Below are positions 36,863 through 50,800 of a stretch of 64,000 nucleotides of DNA, one piece after another. This DNA is from Siphonodentalium dalli. Lineage: Eukaryota; Mollusca; Scaphopoda; Gadilida; Siphonodentaliidae. The notes beneath the pieces are model-generated. The model was not told the origin of the DNA. It did no database searches and was given only the letters and a program-made list of their open reading frames with translations. The stretch is from the NCBI GenBank assembly GCA_032622095.1, contig CP136061.1, positions 136,173,587 through 136,237,586 of the forward strand, read 5' to 3'. The position numbers and the translations under genes are program-made. The first letter of the stretch is position 1; each line of letters opens with the position of its first letter.

Positions 36863-37113
36863 AGCATATTTAATATTTGTTTCAAATCTGCTTGAAATCG
36901 GACCAGCATTCTGGGAGAAGAATCTGGACAGACGGACAGACATATCCTACTATTATATATATTAGATGTAATGTGAGCCTGATTGTTTTTTTTTTATTGA
37001 TGAGTATGGCCCTGTGGCCGTTGGAGCACATTCGCGGTTCACACAATCGCACATCGACCATGCACAGCGCCATACAACCTACATGTATATCCATTTCTTA
37101 AGTAAATTCTGTT

Positions 37114-37209
37114 ATCTAATCCGAACGTGGATTTGAATCATGGCTATATGTATGGGGGCACATCTAATCCGAACGTGGATTTGAATCATGGCTACATGTA
37201 TGGGGGCAC
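37114..37209 (+). repeat. 48-bp tandem duplication
   Basis: The unit beginning ATCTAATCCGAACGTGGAT and ending TATGGGGGCAC occurs at 37114 and 37162, with a single visible difference (TATATG/TACATG). Confidence 0.95.
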
Positions 37210-37213
37210 ATCT

Positions 37214-38765
37214 GTTGGTTTGTCACTTTCAGTGATATATACGAAAATGAATGGTCGTCGCGCCTTTCGTTTTCTTGCATCACTTTGATGGGGAAAAAAG
37301 GGCAAGTGACTTGGCTAGACGAGCAATAAATCGCATTCTGTTTCTATCAAGTCCGAAGCGTGAGCGATGAGACTAACTCGATATGTCAGGTGCATAGCCG
37401 TCTGGGGAAAAAACTATAAAACCGGAATTACACCCTTGTGTTAACATATACGTCATGGTGATGATATCACTGATGAAGAGTCGATGATTAACAATACAGT
37501 GTCTGGTATTTGCAACTTATGCAGTATGCTTATGACTACACGAAGAAGACCACGTAGTAAGCTTGAGTAATGAGAAGTATGGGATCTTTACACTTGGCTG
37601 TCTCCAAATCGTCTAGCAGCTGATCGCTCATTGTGCACGATCCAGTCAAGAATATTTAATTCGATTTAGTTTTTTAAAAGCATGAGATCTTTCCCCCAGA
37701 GAAATCCTGTCCAGCGGCATCTGCCACTATTTCTTTTGATTTAGTTATGCTCAATTGTTTTTCGAAATATTCGAAATATGTCGTCGTACAGAATCAATGC
37801 TATATATTAGCAGCAATATTGTCAAGTGGACTACTCGTCGTGTGTGATTATAAACACTTATATGACGATATGATATCTTCGTCCACATGCAGTGCACTAT
37901 AATAGCGCCATTTAGAATTTTTAGAAAAGATTATACAATATTTTGTCAGAATATTTCTGAATGACAGAATCTCTTTATAATGGGCCTACACATACATATG
38001 GTGTGAAATTTGGCTGTAATACATACCACTTGTCCACAATTGAATAGGACGAAGAATAACAGCTGAATCAGTCCATGACGAGGCCGAACTAATTCGCAGG
38101 ATTTACGAAAGCAATGAAAGGCAATGGAAACACATGCATTTATTCAGTCTAAACAACAAGCAAGGGGTGTGGTTCCTACTGCAAACCTTCTGCGTCGCCC
38201 ATGTTAATTAATTAAAGACAAACAGAAGGTTGTAATTGCCTATATTGCTTATAGTAAACCATTGTGGATTTCTGGTGAGGAACGCACCATCGTTTTATAG
38301 GACTGCGTGACTGAAAAGAGAGTTTCGTGCACGAAGCGGGTTCTGTTATAAGTCATAAAAAGTCGGGAACTCCACGATTGCAATCATTGCATTTTATTTC
38401 CATTGTCATTGATATATTCCATATCTACTAAAATGGAGGTGAAACCTTTAGTCAGCTAATTATGGGAGCTCTCCAAATGTTTCTGTAACGTAAATGAAAA
38501 ATAATTTGAGTTAAGACTTCGTTGACTCGCGTACACCTATAGTGCCACGTATAGCAAAACCATAATTATAAAGAAAATGAGAGAAAGGAATGAGTAAATG
38601 GCGTATAAGCCTTTTATTTACCTGTATTGTAATTAGCGTACTATCATCCGCGATTCTATGTCAAAGGGACTTTAATTATACTTTGTTGTGGCTAATTCTT
38701 GTGTGGTATATTTGAGTATATAATAGGGTATGACCCCACATGTTAGGTACATGTGTACATAGTCT
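37214..38765. other. Unassigned sequence
   Basis: No gene, repeat partner or RNA gene was recognised. Confidence 0.4.
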
Positions 38766-39301
38766 CTTTAAAGGCACGGGCTGCGTTCGTTGCAGAAATA
38801 TTCAAATCGCCATCAACAGATGGAATATTAAAATATATATAGTTTTGTTCATATGCCAAACATAATCAGCGCGTAAATAGTATATTGTCGTCAAGACGTA
38901 CGATGGTGTACGTAAACAAGAGCCTGCTCGTGTTACAGAAGTTTTGCTTCTGTTTACATAACACAGCGCAATTATGTTGGTTAATCACACAAAATTTATA
39001 TAAACGCTCTTTATTATTTCCATATCAGGAAAACATTAACAAAGAACGCTCTTTATGTTTACCATATCCGGATCTAAACAAAAGCCAGGAAACGTAATGT
39101 TTTTTGCTTTTGTTTACGTAACAAAGGAAAAAATGGACAATAACATATATATACTGTTTATGCCATATTTCTGATTGGTATAAGAAGAAGGAAGTCTATA
39201 TTTTACTATTCTTTATGTTTATGGCGGTTTTTGACGGAGGTGAATATTTAAACAGTATACCCACCGCCAACGCCGGCTTTACACCGCCCGTATCTTTAAA
39301 C
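38766..39301 (+). mobile_element. 0.5-kb TTAA element (family C), copy 4 (diverged)
   Basis: Ends are TTAA-AGGCACGGGCTGCGTTC and ...CCCGTATCT-TTAA. It keeps the paired CGCTCTTTAT motifs 42 bp apart and the TGGCGGTTTTTGACGG block, but is clearly older than copies 1-3. Its right end flows into a minisatellite. Confidence 0.88.
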
Positions 39302-39475
39302 ATCAAACCGGTGTGCCTTACACGTCTTACACTTTAAACATCAAACCGGTGTGCCTTACACGTCTTACACTTTAAACATCAAACCGGTGTGCCTTACACG
39401 TCTTACACTTTAAACATCAAACCGGTGTGCCTTACACGCCTTTCACTTTAAACATCAAACCAGTGTGCCTTATTT
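39294..39475 (+). repeat. 38-bp minisatellite, about five units
   Basis: Units beginning CTTTAAACATCAAACCGG start at 39294, 39332, 39370, 39408 and 39446, exactly 38 bp apart. The first starts inside the terminal CTTTAAAC of family C copy 4. Confidence 0.97.
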
Positions 39476-39878
39476 ATGAAGTCGATCTCGTATTATATCT
39501 GCCCTGATGAAACCTGAACTAATATACATGTATATAGTCATAGGCTTAATTGGGGCCATTTCGAGTAATTATTCTCACCATATTAAAGATGGCGAATCTC
39601 TTCCTTGAGCTTTCTGCATATAAATGGGGATGTAAAATATTAATTTTGTGTCAGAAAACAAGCAAAAAGAGAGACTGTCACTAGGAAATATCGTTTTCTC
39701 CAATATTTTCTATGAACCGGAACGAACATGTGGCTATTTTAAAATAAGATTACTATTTTTATTTGGAGTCTATATTTTTAAACACCTTTAAGTGAAACGT
39801 GTGGAACACCAGATATTTATCGTGTGTGTTTCGGTTATAAAAGTGTAAACGTACATTTAAAAGGAGTTCGATAGACAT

Positions 39879-39907
39879 GTTGTTGTTGTTGTTGTTGTTG
39901 TTGTTGG
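39879..39907 (+). repeat. (TTG)n microsatellite
   Basis: About nine GTT/TTG triplets. Confidence 0.95.
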
Positions 39908-40786
39908 AACTGATAACGAGAAGAGATATACCATCTTTAAATTAAAAGCCAATAAAGTCGAGGAATTGATGTCGTGCATGCAACCAAACAAAATAAGATG
40001 CAAACTAACAGCAATCAAGGAAACTCATCCGTTTTGCACGATAGATTTCCGTGCACGTCAGCATCTAGAAATCGAAAATAATCACAGCTCCAATCGGAAT
40101 TCAATCAAGTTGTGAGGCATACATATAACTTAATTTAGCCGCAGACATCAACAGCAAGAGCGTCTCGCGATGAAATAATTATCTCCCTTCTTCCGCTCTC
40201 TAATGGAGTGAATACAGGAACATCACATGCAGGGACTTAGTATCACATAATGACATTTATCCACAATCATTCACCAGAAAACGATTCCTAAGATCGCGAT
40301 CCAGATCTCTCAAGTATCAGAACACAGACTATATGTTAATATATTATACGAGTGCTCCGGGGTAACAATTTTCGTGATGAAAGAGCATTGACATTAAGTT
40401 CATACCGTACGACGGAATGAGCATCATGTGCGTTCAATACTGACAACAGTGTGGAGGTTATTCGACGAACTTCTCTATGCAATGCATGTGTCTATATGTT
40501 GTACCACCTCAAAGCAAGATAGAGATTCGACACTATACTAATTTGAGCTAGATTGTTTGATTTGTTCCACATTTAACAATATGCATTTACAGACATACCT
40601 TTCAACGAACAGACACAGAGAAGCAATTCGAAATTGTCAAGTATATAGGCGCGCTTATTTTATCTCATATCAACAGAATCGTCACTGCACTCCGCTATTA
40701 TGGAGGGTAATGTGACATTCAGCGAATGAGCGCCATCGAACATGAATTCAGAGGTAGATTGTTTCCTCTATACATAAAATAATCAT
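39908..40786. other. Unassigned sequence
   Basis: No gene was recognised. Confidence 0.4.
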
Positions 40787-41555
40787 ATAAACACCTAAAA
40801 AAAAAAAAATCCACCCTAATATATTCGGTAATATTTTATGAGATATTGGATGGATTTTGACGAAACTTTACACAAATGTTTATGTATCTGATACACAACC
40901 TGCATGTGAGGCACCACCCTGTGAGTTATGTTATGGCCCATCTGAGAATGAATTGAATGGAAGAGGTGTGCTTTTCAAAAGTTTCAAAACATTTGACGTA
41001 GAGTGGACAGTCACTCCATTGTTCCATTGTTCACACACATTGTTACTGGCTGTAAATGTGGTCTAAAAGTGACACTGTGAGTCCACCATAGCATGCGTGT
41101 CATCTTCGGGACACAATGTTCCTGGTGAATGCCCAGGCCATTCAGACTAATCACATTCCTTTGGAATGACACCTTGAAGTTTCATGCTGTGAGCAACGCA
41201 GAGTTATTGAAATCAGTCTCTTTGAAGCCATTTTTCAGTAAACCATGTTTCCCACCATGTAGGCGATTGAGGTACCAACAGATAAGGATGTTCAAAGCCT
41301 GTGCGAGAAGTGGGGACCAAGGCACAGCTGAATGTCTGATCACTCTACCTGTGTTTTTGCAACTTTTGAAAAGCGCCCCTCTTCCATTCAATTTATGCTC
41401 ACTCAGCCATATCTCACCTCACATCACAGTAAAAAGCACATTTGATGTCCTTGGTACCACAAATCATTTGTGGAAAGTTTCATCAAAATCCATCCAATAT
41501 CTCATAAAATATTACCGAATTTATTAGAGGGGACTTTCTTTTTTGAGGTGTTTAT
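40787..41555. mobile_element. 769-bp foldback element
   Basis: The left starts ATAAACACCT, followed by an A-tract. The right returns AGGTGTTTAT preceded by a T/C tract. The next ~70 bp pair well (TTCGGTAATATTTTATGAGA with its complement at ~41500). Weaker pairing continues inward (ACATGTTG.. to GGAAGAGGTGTGCTTTTC), centred near 41171. The 132-codon frame at 41129-41527 is the inside of the right arm, mirrored by frames on the left, and I do not support it as a gene. Confidence 0.88.
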
Positions 41556-43640
41556 AAAAATGCAATACAAGTCTAATGTTGACAAAATCATACTTTAAGC
41601 AAAACTCCAAACGCTGTTCCTGTTTCAAAAAAACTGCAACACACAGAAGAACGAAAGCACAAAATCATTCACCTGTATTTTTGGCAGTGCACATTTTGCA
41701 AAGGGAGAGTCATTGAAGGCTTGCAGTATATTTACCAATAGTGCCCCCAAAACATAGGTTATAAACATAATTTCCTCGCCTTCGCAAAGGTTATGCGAGA
41801 CCACCAAAGTATAGACGAAGCAATGTGATGTGTTACAACAAAGAACATGTGCTTTAGGTGCTTGTCCCATTATATCTCCCCACATACCAGTCCAATTATT
41901 AGTTCATAGTACTCCTTTCATTCCAGGGGTAATTTTGTGATTTATTGAGATTCTCTATCAACTTAGTAAGCAGGCTGCGCAATCTAAACATACGTAAGAC
42001 TTGGAGCTGATCCAGTGGCTGTATACCCGGAGACCAAACACTTCCGCGATCTACCCGATATGTTTAGAATGAGATCAGTGCTTGTACTTGATGACGCGTG
42101 TGTAAATATAAACATCCAAATCTTATGTTGGTTGTTTAAAAACAAACTGCACCAGTCTGTACTGGGAAAACGACACGAATAACATTACATATGGAATTGC
42201 TTGATAGAAAATGAGATGGTTTGTAGTATAAAGTTCTGTGTTTGGGTGTGCGATTTATCATTTTGATCCTCATGTTATATATACATGTAGTTGTTTGTTG
42301 TTAGGTCAAACGTTACAACGAACTCATTAATTATATCGCGGTTGCCGCTAAATCTTTGGTTGTTCCGTCGTGCAGACTTTTAATTCCGCTACAAACATCT
42401 TGTTTAAAGATTGCATTCCCAAGTTCAGTACGTCTGCTATCAAAATGAATGGTATTTATACAAAATTCTGTCTTCAGACAAGTCACAAATCCCTCGAGAG
42501 CTCAACTCAATTTTCGTCGTAACATTTGGGCCGAGGTCACTTCGTATATATCACAGCATTTTCGCTTATCAATTCGCAGTATATATGTGCGAAGGTGTCT
42601 TCGATTACTCTGTTGCTTATTAAATATGTGAACTACCACGAATGATTGCAGGCTTGGTTGTTGTCGGACACTTGAAGGCTTATTGCTGGCAAATTGTCAG
42701 TTGCAGATTAACTTGAGAATCAAATTACAGAGATATATACAACCATGTGGTAAACAGCAGTACACAACAGTGCATGCGTACTATAGCCCTCTATATGGAT
42801 TTCTGGATAATTGTCATGCAAAATTGCCAGCGTCTGAATGGAGCCTTATATAGACATTATACAACAACATCCGGGTTTTCAGAAGATACATGGAATGAGG
42901 CCAGTGGATTAATGTGTCTGTGGTTCAACCTCGTCGGCAACATAATTAGTTTGTAACTCGTGTTGAGAATATCGACAGCCTTTAGAAATTGAACGATATT
43001 CCCAAAACGTCACATTGGCAAACGTTATCAATGACACCAGGTCCATACTAGCATCTCCATTCATCCTTAATTGGGTCTGATGGAGGCAAAATCTATACAT
43101 GCCACTGACTCTGGCGAATTGGGAGACGTTATGGGTCTAACGCCGCGTTAACAGGAATAATTTAACTCAGAAAATAAATCATGGGATGCTACGAGCATCA
43201 ACATGCTGCAATGTATAAACCCTATTTTGCCTTGAAATAAATGAATATTCATCGGGTCGCCATGGTCACTTTATAAACCTTTTCAAGTTGTTCCAGTGGT
43301 TTACATTTCCGAGAGAAAAAAACGTCGTTTTCTGAATCATGTGGTTTTTTTTTCAGATATATACCTGTAATCGGTGCTGTGGATTTGATTTGATGAATAT
43401 TGTGACAATCCAAATTGATCGCCACCCAGAACAATGCATATACCCTTCGCGGTGCACCCGCTTATTATGATTGCCACGCCCGCATATATAATTTCTGGCA
43501 ACGGAATTTCAGGTCTAAATTCAAGGAAGTATATGCATGAAATAGGTATAAACTCTCCTTAACAGCTGATACCTATAGTCCATGATCCAACTTTCAGACT
43601 AACACGATCTCCTGTCGGGTCGATTCGGGGTAGGCATATC
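41556..43640. other. Unassigned sequence
   Basis: Only short frames. No repeat partner within the window was recognised. Confidence 0.4.
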
Positions 43641-43817
43641 AATTGCATTTTTCTGCAAATTGAACACTTTGGGGGCTCCAAAGTCGAATTTTATTTGAAA
43701 GAACAAAGCACATAAAGACACAAACCGATGACTGTCTATATATATATAGAGCCTCCTTGTTATTATACAGTTGGACATAGGTTGCTCTTTATATAAGATA
43801 AGGTATAAGAACGCCCA

Positions 43818-44270
43818 GTGCTGCGCGTTTTGATTTTCTTTATGTTGGAAATGATTCGCTGGGGGGCTAGCCCGGGATGTTCGAATAGACAAAAGAAAAG
43901 AAGAAAAACGAGAAAATTGATGTCTCATATAGCTTCTTTTTTTCCTGCACCGGTGATGGCGCTGCTGAACTGGTGCCTGAGTGAGTATAGCGTTGTTGAT
44001 ATATGTGCTGTTGTTTTTATGTTATTACGCGCGCTCCGCGTGTTTATTGGTGTAGAGATTCTAGTTTCGCCTGGGCGCATGGGTGTTTTATTTATAGAAT
44101 GGGAATTTTTGGGAGGATTAAAAGTCGAACTGCGACCGGAGGTCGAGTCCGGTAAAAGGTGTAGTTGGGAATTTCAATTTCGTTTATTGTCGTCAACATT
44201 ATGTTAATAATGTTGATTTTTGGTTTGTGATACGCTATACAAATAAAAGAAATGAAAAAGATCATTTGTA
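43818..44270 (+). other. Possible LINE/SINE 3' end with a 129-codon frame
   Basis: A GC-richer segment holds one frame (43818-44207) with hydrophobic stretches such as VVDICAVVFMLLRALRVFIG but no family motif. It is followed by ATACGCTATACAAATAAAAG, which resembles the CGCTATATAAATAAA 3' ends of L2-type LINEs and SINEs that borrow them. The tail resemblance is a weak cue. The frame may be chance in 5' or 3' untranslated sequence of such an element. Confidence 0.3.
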
Positions 44271-44317
44271 TGTCTTATATTTCAACTTGTATAGACATGT
44301 TTCGTTCTGCAGCCCAC

Positions 44318-44328
44318 TGGGGGGGGGG
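44318..44328 (+). repeat. G-run
   Basis: A run of about 10 G followed by TTGTGGTCGGAGACGG. It may be a truncated family P end, but the diagnostic GTATGCC block is missing. Confidence 0.4.
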
Positions 44329-44589
44329 GGTTGTGGTCGGAGACGGCCGTGTCGGCCGCCGGTTCGTTAATTAGGTGCTGGTTGTTATTGTTATTTTAAC
44401 GGAATTCTGAGTTGTTCATTCGCAAAACCAATATATTTTATATTCTATAATTACAATCATGGGTATATAATATATGATCTTGGGCGCGTTACCATTTCTG
44501 ACATTGGTTTTCTTGTGTTATACTGCTTTTCTCTGCCGCATTAATTCGTGGTCGGCGTCTGACCGGACGAAGTTGGCATGGTACAACAA

Positions 44590-45080
44590 ATTATGTCCAC
44601 TATAGTTCGTCGCGCAAGCGGGTTATTTGCTCTTTCGATGTTCCTATCTCCCTGTATGGTGAAGACTCCGGGTCAATGTAAGTTGGAGTTTTCGGGTGGA
44701 GAAGGGTGGTTCCATCTCCGTCCGTGATTGCTCCGCAATAATTGTGACTCCAGCTGTACCGCATATGAGCTGCTTGTTTCGGTCTCATGCACACTACGAT
44801 TGGAGGCGGCAGTCTGCGTGGATGGGTGTGAAGGGACCACTGATTTGACGTCAGCAACCATCTTCATTCCATGTTCGGCATCCCGTCGTCGCTGAGATTG
44901 AGTCTTCCGTCTTCGCTTCTTGGTAGCCTCGGTGTGGAGGGGCGATGGAGAGCTCCATCAGCATTCGCGTCACGACCAGTAGAGTGTCCCGAAAAGGACC
45001 GCGTGCTGGTGTAACATGGAAATCCATGCAGATAACAGCTGTACGTGGCTCCATGAAGGATGGATCTACCATGTCAGGCA
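44590..45080 (-). pseudogene. Probable retrotransposon ORF fragment (gag/ORF1-like), frameshifted
   Basis: This is a GC-rich island with three overlapping minus-strand frames that join by frameshifts: GPFRDTLLVVTRMLMELSIA, then KKRRRKTQSQRRRDAEHG leading to VQLESQLLRSNHGRR, then PYREIGTSKEQITRLRDEL. The basic KKRRRK-x-SQ-RRR stretch resembles the conserved basic segment seen in ORF1/gag-like proteins of some animal retrotransposons. That resemblance is from memory and unverified. No zinc knuckle is visible. Contrasting base composition and broken frames support an inserted, decayed coding sequence over chance. Confidence 0.35.
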
Positions 45081-45099
45081 GGTCTCCACGTGCAATGAG

Positions 45100-46248
45100 C
45101 TAAATACGAGTCCGACCTTAGTGGGGATGATAGATTAATTTATTATCCACTTGTGTGCTATGTCCTGGAGCTCTTGAGCCAACACGACCCGAACCGACCG
45201 GCGGTCGGACTCAAATGTTTTTTTCCTACTCGTAAGGCCTCCTGTCGCGCATCTGATAAATCGAGCAATGATACTCTGATCATTATTGCTCATAATCTAA
45301 GTGGTGTTTCCTCTGAGCAATCGGACTCACGAGCAACCGGACTCGCAGATCAAACAATTCGACTAGCCAGCCCGATTGCTCAGGTGTGCGGGGAAAGGCG
45401 AGCCAGATTGCTTTGTCAAGAGTGATGGAATAATGAAATTACGTTTCCCTCAATGTTTAAAATATATAGTCATGTGGTCGCAACCTTCGACTTTTAATGG
45501 ATACCCGGTTGATATATACATATACACTCCGGAAGGAAGCATTTATTCAACGGCGGAGGGGCCAGCGGCAAAAATGTTTTTGTTTAAAAAAAAATCAAAA
45601 TATTGAAAAACTAACGCCGTTATAACATCCGCCGGGGTATAACCCAAGTCACCGAAAAGAATTAGATTGAAATCGATCCCGGTGTCTCGGAAATAAAATC
45701 GCGAATAGACCGAAAAACAGACATATCCTACTCTTTTATATATTTAAATTCAGTGCATGTACACTACTACTATATGTGGACTATACGCATTATAGCCCCT
45801 CCCCATGTTTTTCGGACTGGAGAGCATAGATGGAAGATGCAGATTCCATGCAGATAACGATAACTGTTTGGAAGAGCGGTGATATATAGTGCAGACGGAT
45901 CCATGGCAGATCGGGAAAATGTACAAACTCAATGGGATTGAGAATGTAAACGTTTCAGTGTGTTATTTATGACGTAAACCTAAGGCATACACCTACATCC
46001 GGCATGCACTTCATGCAGTAAGCATGTGTACACTTAATTGCACATGGTAGATCTCATTAAACTATATGTAAAACGCAGATCCGTATATAGTTCATCTTCA
46101 TGCATGCCGGGCAGCATATAGCACACAGTTAATATGCGAAGTAATTTATTGGTGATGAAACATCGGCGAGACTTCAAATGCTTGAAAGCATGAAAGCTGG
46201 ATTCGATGATACCCAAAAGGCAAAAATCTTGTTCTCATATATTATATA
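45100..46248. other. Unassigned sequence
   Basis: The first 350 bp are GC-richer and may continue the element at 44.6-45.1 kb. No motif was recognised. Confidence 0.35.
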
Positions 46249-46793
46249 CTAGCTGATGTGCCCGACTTCGTCCGGGCTATTTAAGGATTTCTTTGTGATC
46301 GCCTCAATCTGGGCACATTTCCTACAAGAGCCTATATCAGCGAGGCCAAGGTCAAGGACACGGTCGCACATGAAATTGGACCCACCCATAGTGTGCCCGG
46401 GATCAAAGTGTGCCTACATACCAAATTAGAGTCGGAAGGTCGAGGTCCAGAAACATGCCTATATCACCGTATATGAGCGAGGTCACGGTCAAGGCCAAGG
46501 ACACGATCGCACGTGACATTGGACCCGCCCATGTTCCTGAAATAAACGTATTCCTACATACCAAATTTGAGTTGGATCGGTCGAGGTCCAGACACATGCC
46601 TACACGTGTATATGAGCAAAGTCACGGTAAAGGCCAAGGACACGGTCGCACGTGAAATTGGACCCGCCCATGTTGTTCCCCGGATCAAAATACCAAATTT
46701 GAGTCAGATCGGTCGAGCAGTTTTCGAGTCTATAACACATACATATATACATACTCACACACATACAGACAGAAGTTCCAAAATAATCCTTGA
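46249..46793 (-). mobile_element. Non-autonomous Helitron-like element
   Basis: Minus strand: TCAAGGATTATTTTGGAACT, then tail-like CTGTCTGTATGTGTGTGAG, three diverged ~150-bp units (GTGAAATTGGACCCGCCCAT on the + strand), then the hairpin CCCGGACGAAGTCGGG and CAGCTAG followed by T. The 3' hairpin and CTAG-T junction are nearly identical to those of the 27.8-29.6 kb trimer, so they share a replicase source. The base outside the TC end is not the expected A, so that boundary is less sure. No coding frame. Confidence 0.8.
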
Positions 46794-47848
46794 CTGGTTC
46801 CGTTTTGACTCCGTACGTCACCCAGTGCATATCAGTGCATGGCGTATATTTATATGGTGATCAGTTTTGAGATATATAATTCGTATAGTGCCTTCCAGAG
46901 ATGATCAGACTATATCGGTTCTTGGCTGAGGAAATTTGTATTTAAAGCATGTTACTACATTATGGATGTTTGGTACGATTAGCGCGAGTGCTAATATAAT
47001 TAGCTATTATTAGTATTTGTATTTTGGAGGTAAAATATAATGATACACTTGCATTCGATCTTGGGTTTTTGTTGTGCTCTGGGGGGACAATACAGATAAT
47101 AAATACGAACGAAATATATTAAGGTATCAAATCATATCGTCGTTTGACGAATACGCCCTTGATTATGCATTATTCAGATAATTTACGGAAAACTGTAATA
47201 GCTAAAGTCCGTGACATTTCCTGGAGAGCCGAGATAATCTACCACCAAGCGCAAAAGCTAGAACCCGGCGCGCAGGTTTAATTTCATGTATAATGGCGCT
47301 AACACCGCTGAAATCGATACTGTCATTGATGGTTTATTGGTTGTATATGTGAAGTCATTTATTAATTAGGCTACATATTGCGGTCAACATCTGACCCACA
47401 AAAGTACAGGGAGCCTATATAGCAGATTTGCCAACACAGAAATTTCCAATTTCTCTCTGATTCAATTTGGTTCTGATCCTAACTGATTACACAAGCTCGA
47501 TCATGATGCGAACTTAATTGTGTTTGCGATATTCACGCAAACGCCGGAATATTTTGACAGGAATTGTGTCAACTGACATTGATTTTACTCGGGACAGAAC
47601 CACATAATTGAGCAAGTGCCCAAGATGTCTGGGGACAACTGAACTGGACTTGGTACATTTTTGCATCAATAACTGAAATGAAAGTGCACAATCCGATTCG
47701 ATGGTCCACATAATCATCTGATTCCAACAACAACAAAATTACTTGAAATGCCGCTTCAGTTATCAGAATTGATTTAATTGCCAAACAAAAATATGCTAAC
47801 CACTGTCAACTACTGTAGTGCATAATTATAGTATAAAATTGTCAAAAA
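46794..47848. other. Unassigned sequence
   Basis: No gene was recognised. Confidence 0.4.
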
Positions 47849-50800
47849 AGTGTTGTATATTAGTGTGGTCGTGGTACGCAAAAAAAGGGGTTGACCCAGA
47901 AGAAATTGGTAAAGAAGCGATCTCGGTGTCATTCAACGCGGGAGAATCTCTGCTACAATATATCCAAAATCCGCTAAAATCCGCTTTGGGCAAAATCCAG
48001 GATCCAAGATGGCGTCCAACATGGCCGCCTTTAGTCAAAAGAGATTCTGACTGAGATTAATTCAACATAATGAGAACAAATGTTGCCATATTTATACAAA
48101 TGTAAACATTTTTGCGAAGGTAAAGTATTATGCCACGTATCTATAGAAAAATGGAACCCCTCGCCCCAGATGGCTGCCAAAATGTCGGCCTAAACTCGAA
48201 AATTTGAAGTTTTTGCCTAATATCTTAAAGATCAATTCCTTTTGTTTGATAATGGTTCAGACTGGCGACATTGATTAGTCATATTCATGTTAATTCAGCA
48301 TTGGAGCAATGGAAGATACCATAAATGGGGTCCCAGACTCATCTACACCCTCAAAAATTTGATTTTACAGAACGCGGTATAAAAATCCACAAAAATCGCC
48401 ATTGGGATTCCAGTCATATATCAACAAGAAATGGACAGAACTGTACAATGTAAGTTGGGCATACCATTATCTATAAATACTCCAATTCAATGAAACCCAA
48501 ATTGGCGCTTTGTCTCAAAATGGCTGCCAAAATGGCGGTCAAAATATGGAAAATGGCAGATATTTAGAATGGTCGTCAGAGGGTTAGACCCAGAAGGAAT
48601 TGGTAAAGAAGCGGTTTTGTTGTCATTCGACGCGGGAGAATCTCGTGTATAACATATCCAAAATCCGCTAAAATCCGCTTTGGGGAAAATACAGAATTCA
48701 AGATGGCGTCCACATGGTCGCCAATAATAATGAAAATGGCAAATATGTAATTATTCACGAAAACGCCAATTCGGCCCCAATACACATCATTGATTGAAAT
48801 CAATGTTTTTTGTGGGTATGAGTAGCCAACCACGATTCAAAATGCTAAGATGGCTACCAAAATGGTCACCGAAAATTGTCGAAATTTAAGTTCTGCTCAG
48901 AGGAAAGCCGAAACAACACTTCGGTTGTGAGCTAACGATGTCAGACCTATTAAACATGTTGCCAATAATCTACTACCACAATCAGTCAGCCGGTAATGTT
49001 CCAACCTAGCAGTATCTACTGCAGGATCCAACACGATGTCCACTTATTACGAGGGACTATCTGGAAATTAATTAAAAAGAAATTAAATTGCTACGCATCT
49101 GGATTATTTGAAAACACAGTGTCAATATTTCTACTTATAACTACTATTCGGAACATCAAATATATGGGCATCGGTGGTCTAGTCCGGAAGCATCAGGCTA
49201 TAATGGGTTTTCCAGTGATGGCGAAAGTGAAAAGGACAGGAGGGAAAAGCAAATAATCTGGGGTTTACTTGATTGGTGGGCAAGTTGGTTATCGGAGCTG
49301 GGGAGTTTCACAAAGTAAAATTATTTTCTTCAATATCAAGAGGAAAAATGAAAATTCGCACGTACATTGTATACCCTTCACACTCCATATGACAATTCCG
49401 TGTCATGCGATTGTGGATATTTACATGTGGATAGAAACATTCTAGTAAATATATAGACGCACCGATATCTTCTACACATTTAGTATTCCCAATTCGACGT
49501 TACAATAAACAACTCGAAATATTGCAAATAAGCCGATCCATAGTCGTAAGTCAGCGTTTATTAAGGATTGCATGTTTACAGAGAATATTGTGGGGACATG
49601 TGGACATACAGGTTATTGTACATATCGAGAAAACTGCGCAGTCGGCCAGGAAAAACCGCCTAGGTAAAAACCCCCTTTATTTTCTGGGGGAAAAACAAGG
49701 CGGAAACCTGTTTTCCGAAACCCCATTCGTACGCAGCGACAATGTTCGGAAATTCATTCTCAATGACAATATATCAAAAACACAAACAATTCTTTGATGT
49801 ACTAATAAGCTTGCATATTCTATTACGTGTTCAAATATATAAAAAATAAAAGTGACCTCCTGTCTCGACTGGTTAGGCTAGAATGAACTCTCACCAAACT
49901 ATAATCCTCTGACAACAACTATCTAATAACAACTTCTCATTGGTCGACATGACAATGATCTCTCCACCCCCAATTTACGTTAACTCACGTACTGTGAATA
50001 CAATTTTTTCGCGCTAATCCAAGTAAACGCTCGAAAAATATCATTAGTGAATTTCATCAATGATATGTAGACACAATGTACGCCACGGCTGGATCTGACC
50101 CGTAGGCGTAAAGGTATCAACCATTTAGCTTCATGAACTGGTATTTCAAGGTTGTCATTGGATAGAAATGCCACATGAACATGGTGATTATCAACATGTT
50201 TGTCTAAGAAATGTGAACAATGAACATGATATTTTCCGTATGCTATACAATCAAACTGCCACATAAGGCGTTCATCCATGCTCATCAGAGCACGAAATAT
50301 GTGCAAATTAATGACACGAAAACTATTTCATGCGGACGACGCACTCTAGACCTACATCCAACGTCATTTCATATTAACTTTTATTGTTTGTACGGACGGT
50401 TGCGAGGTTTGAAAATCCCGCTTGTCCAAGAAAACCTCCACATACTTACGGAGTCGACGTGTAAACAATGTATGGGGATAGTTTCTTCAGACATATGTAT
50501 TTGGCACACGTATTTTCTAGAACATAAGAGATCACCATTTACCGGAGAGTTGATATCTGGGAAGAGATCAGAGTAAAAACTACTTTTCTTACATGTCGAA
50601 ATGGGGAATCCATGGGCTACATTTAGTTCCAGCTTGAAACTTGAAAATGATGGCCGAGCCCGAATAGTTAATATTTCGTCGTATCAGTGCTATAATGTAA
50701 CCCACATTTTCAACTTTCCGAGAAAATGAAGGTTGAAGTTTTTAGACAACATTTCTCCTAATGTTGACAAAGCATGACGTATTGTTGTATTTATCCCAAT

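Noticed and set aside
41129-41527. 132-codon frame
   Set aside because: It lies in the right half of a foldback element and has no family motif.
50220-50576. 118-codon frame at the centre of foldback 1 as a transposase
   Set aside because: It looks moderately protein-like, but I could not match any catalytic motif. It overlaps an opposite-strand frame of similar length.
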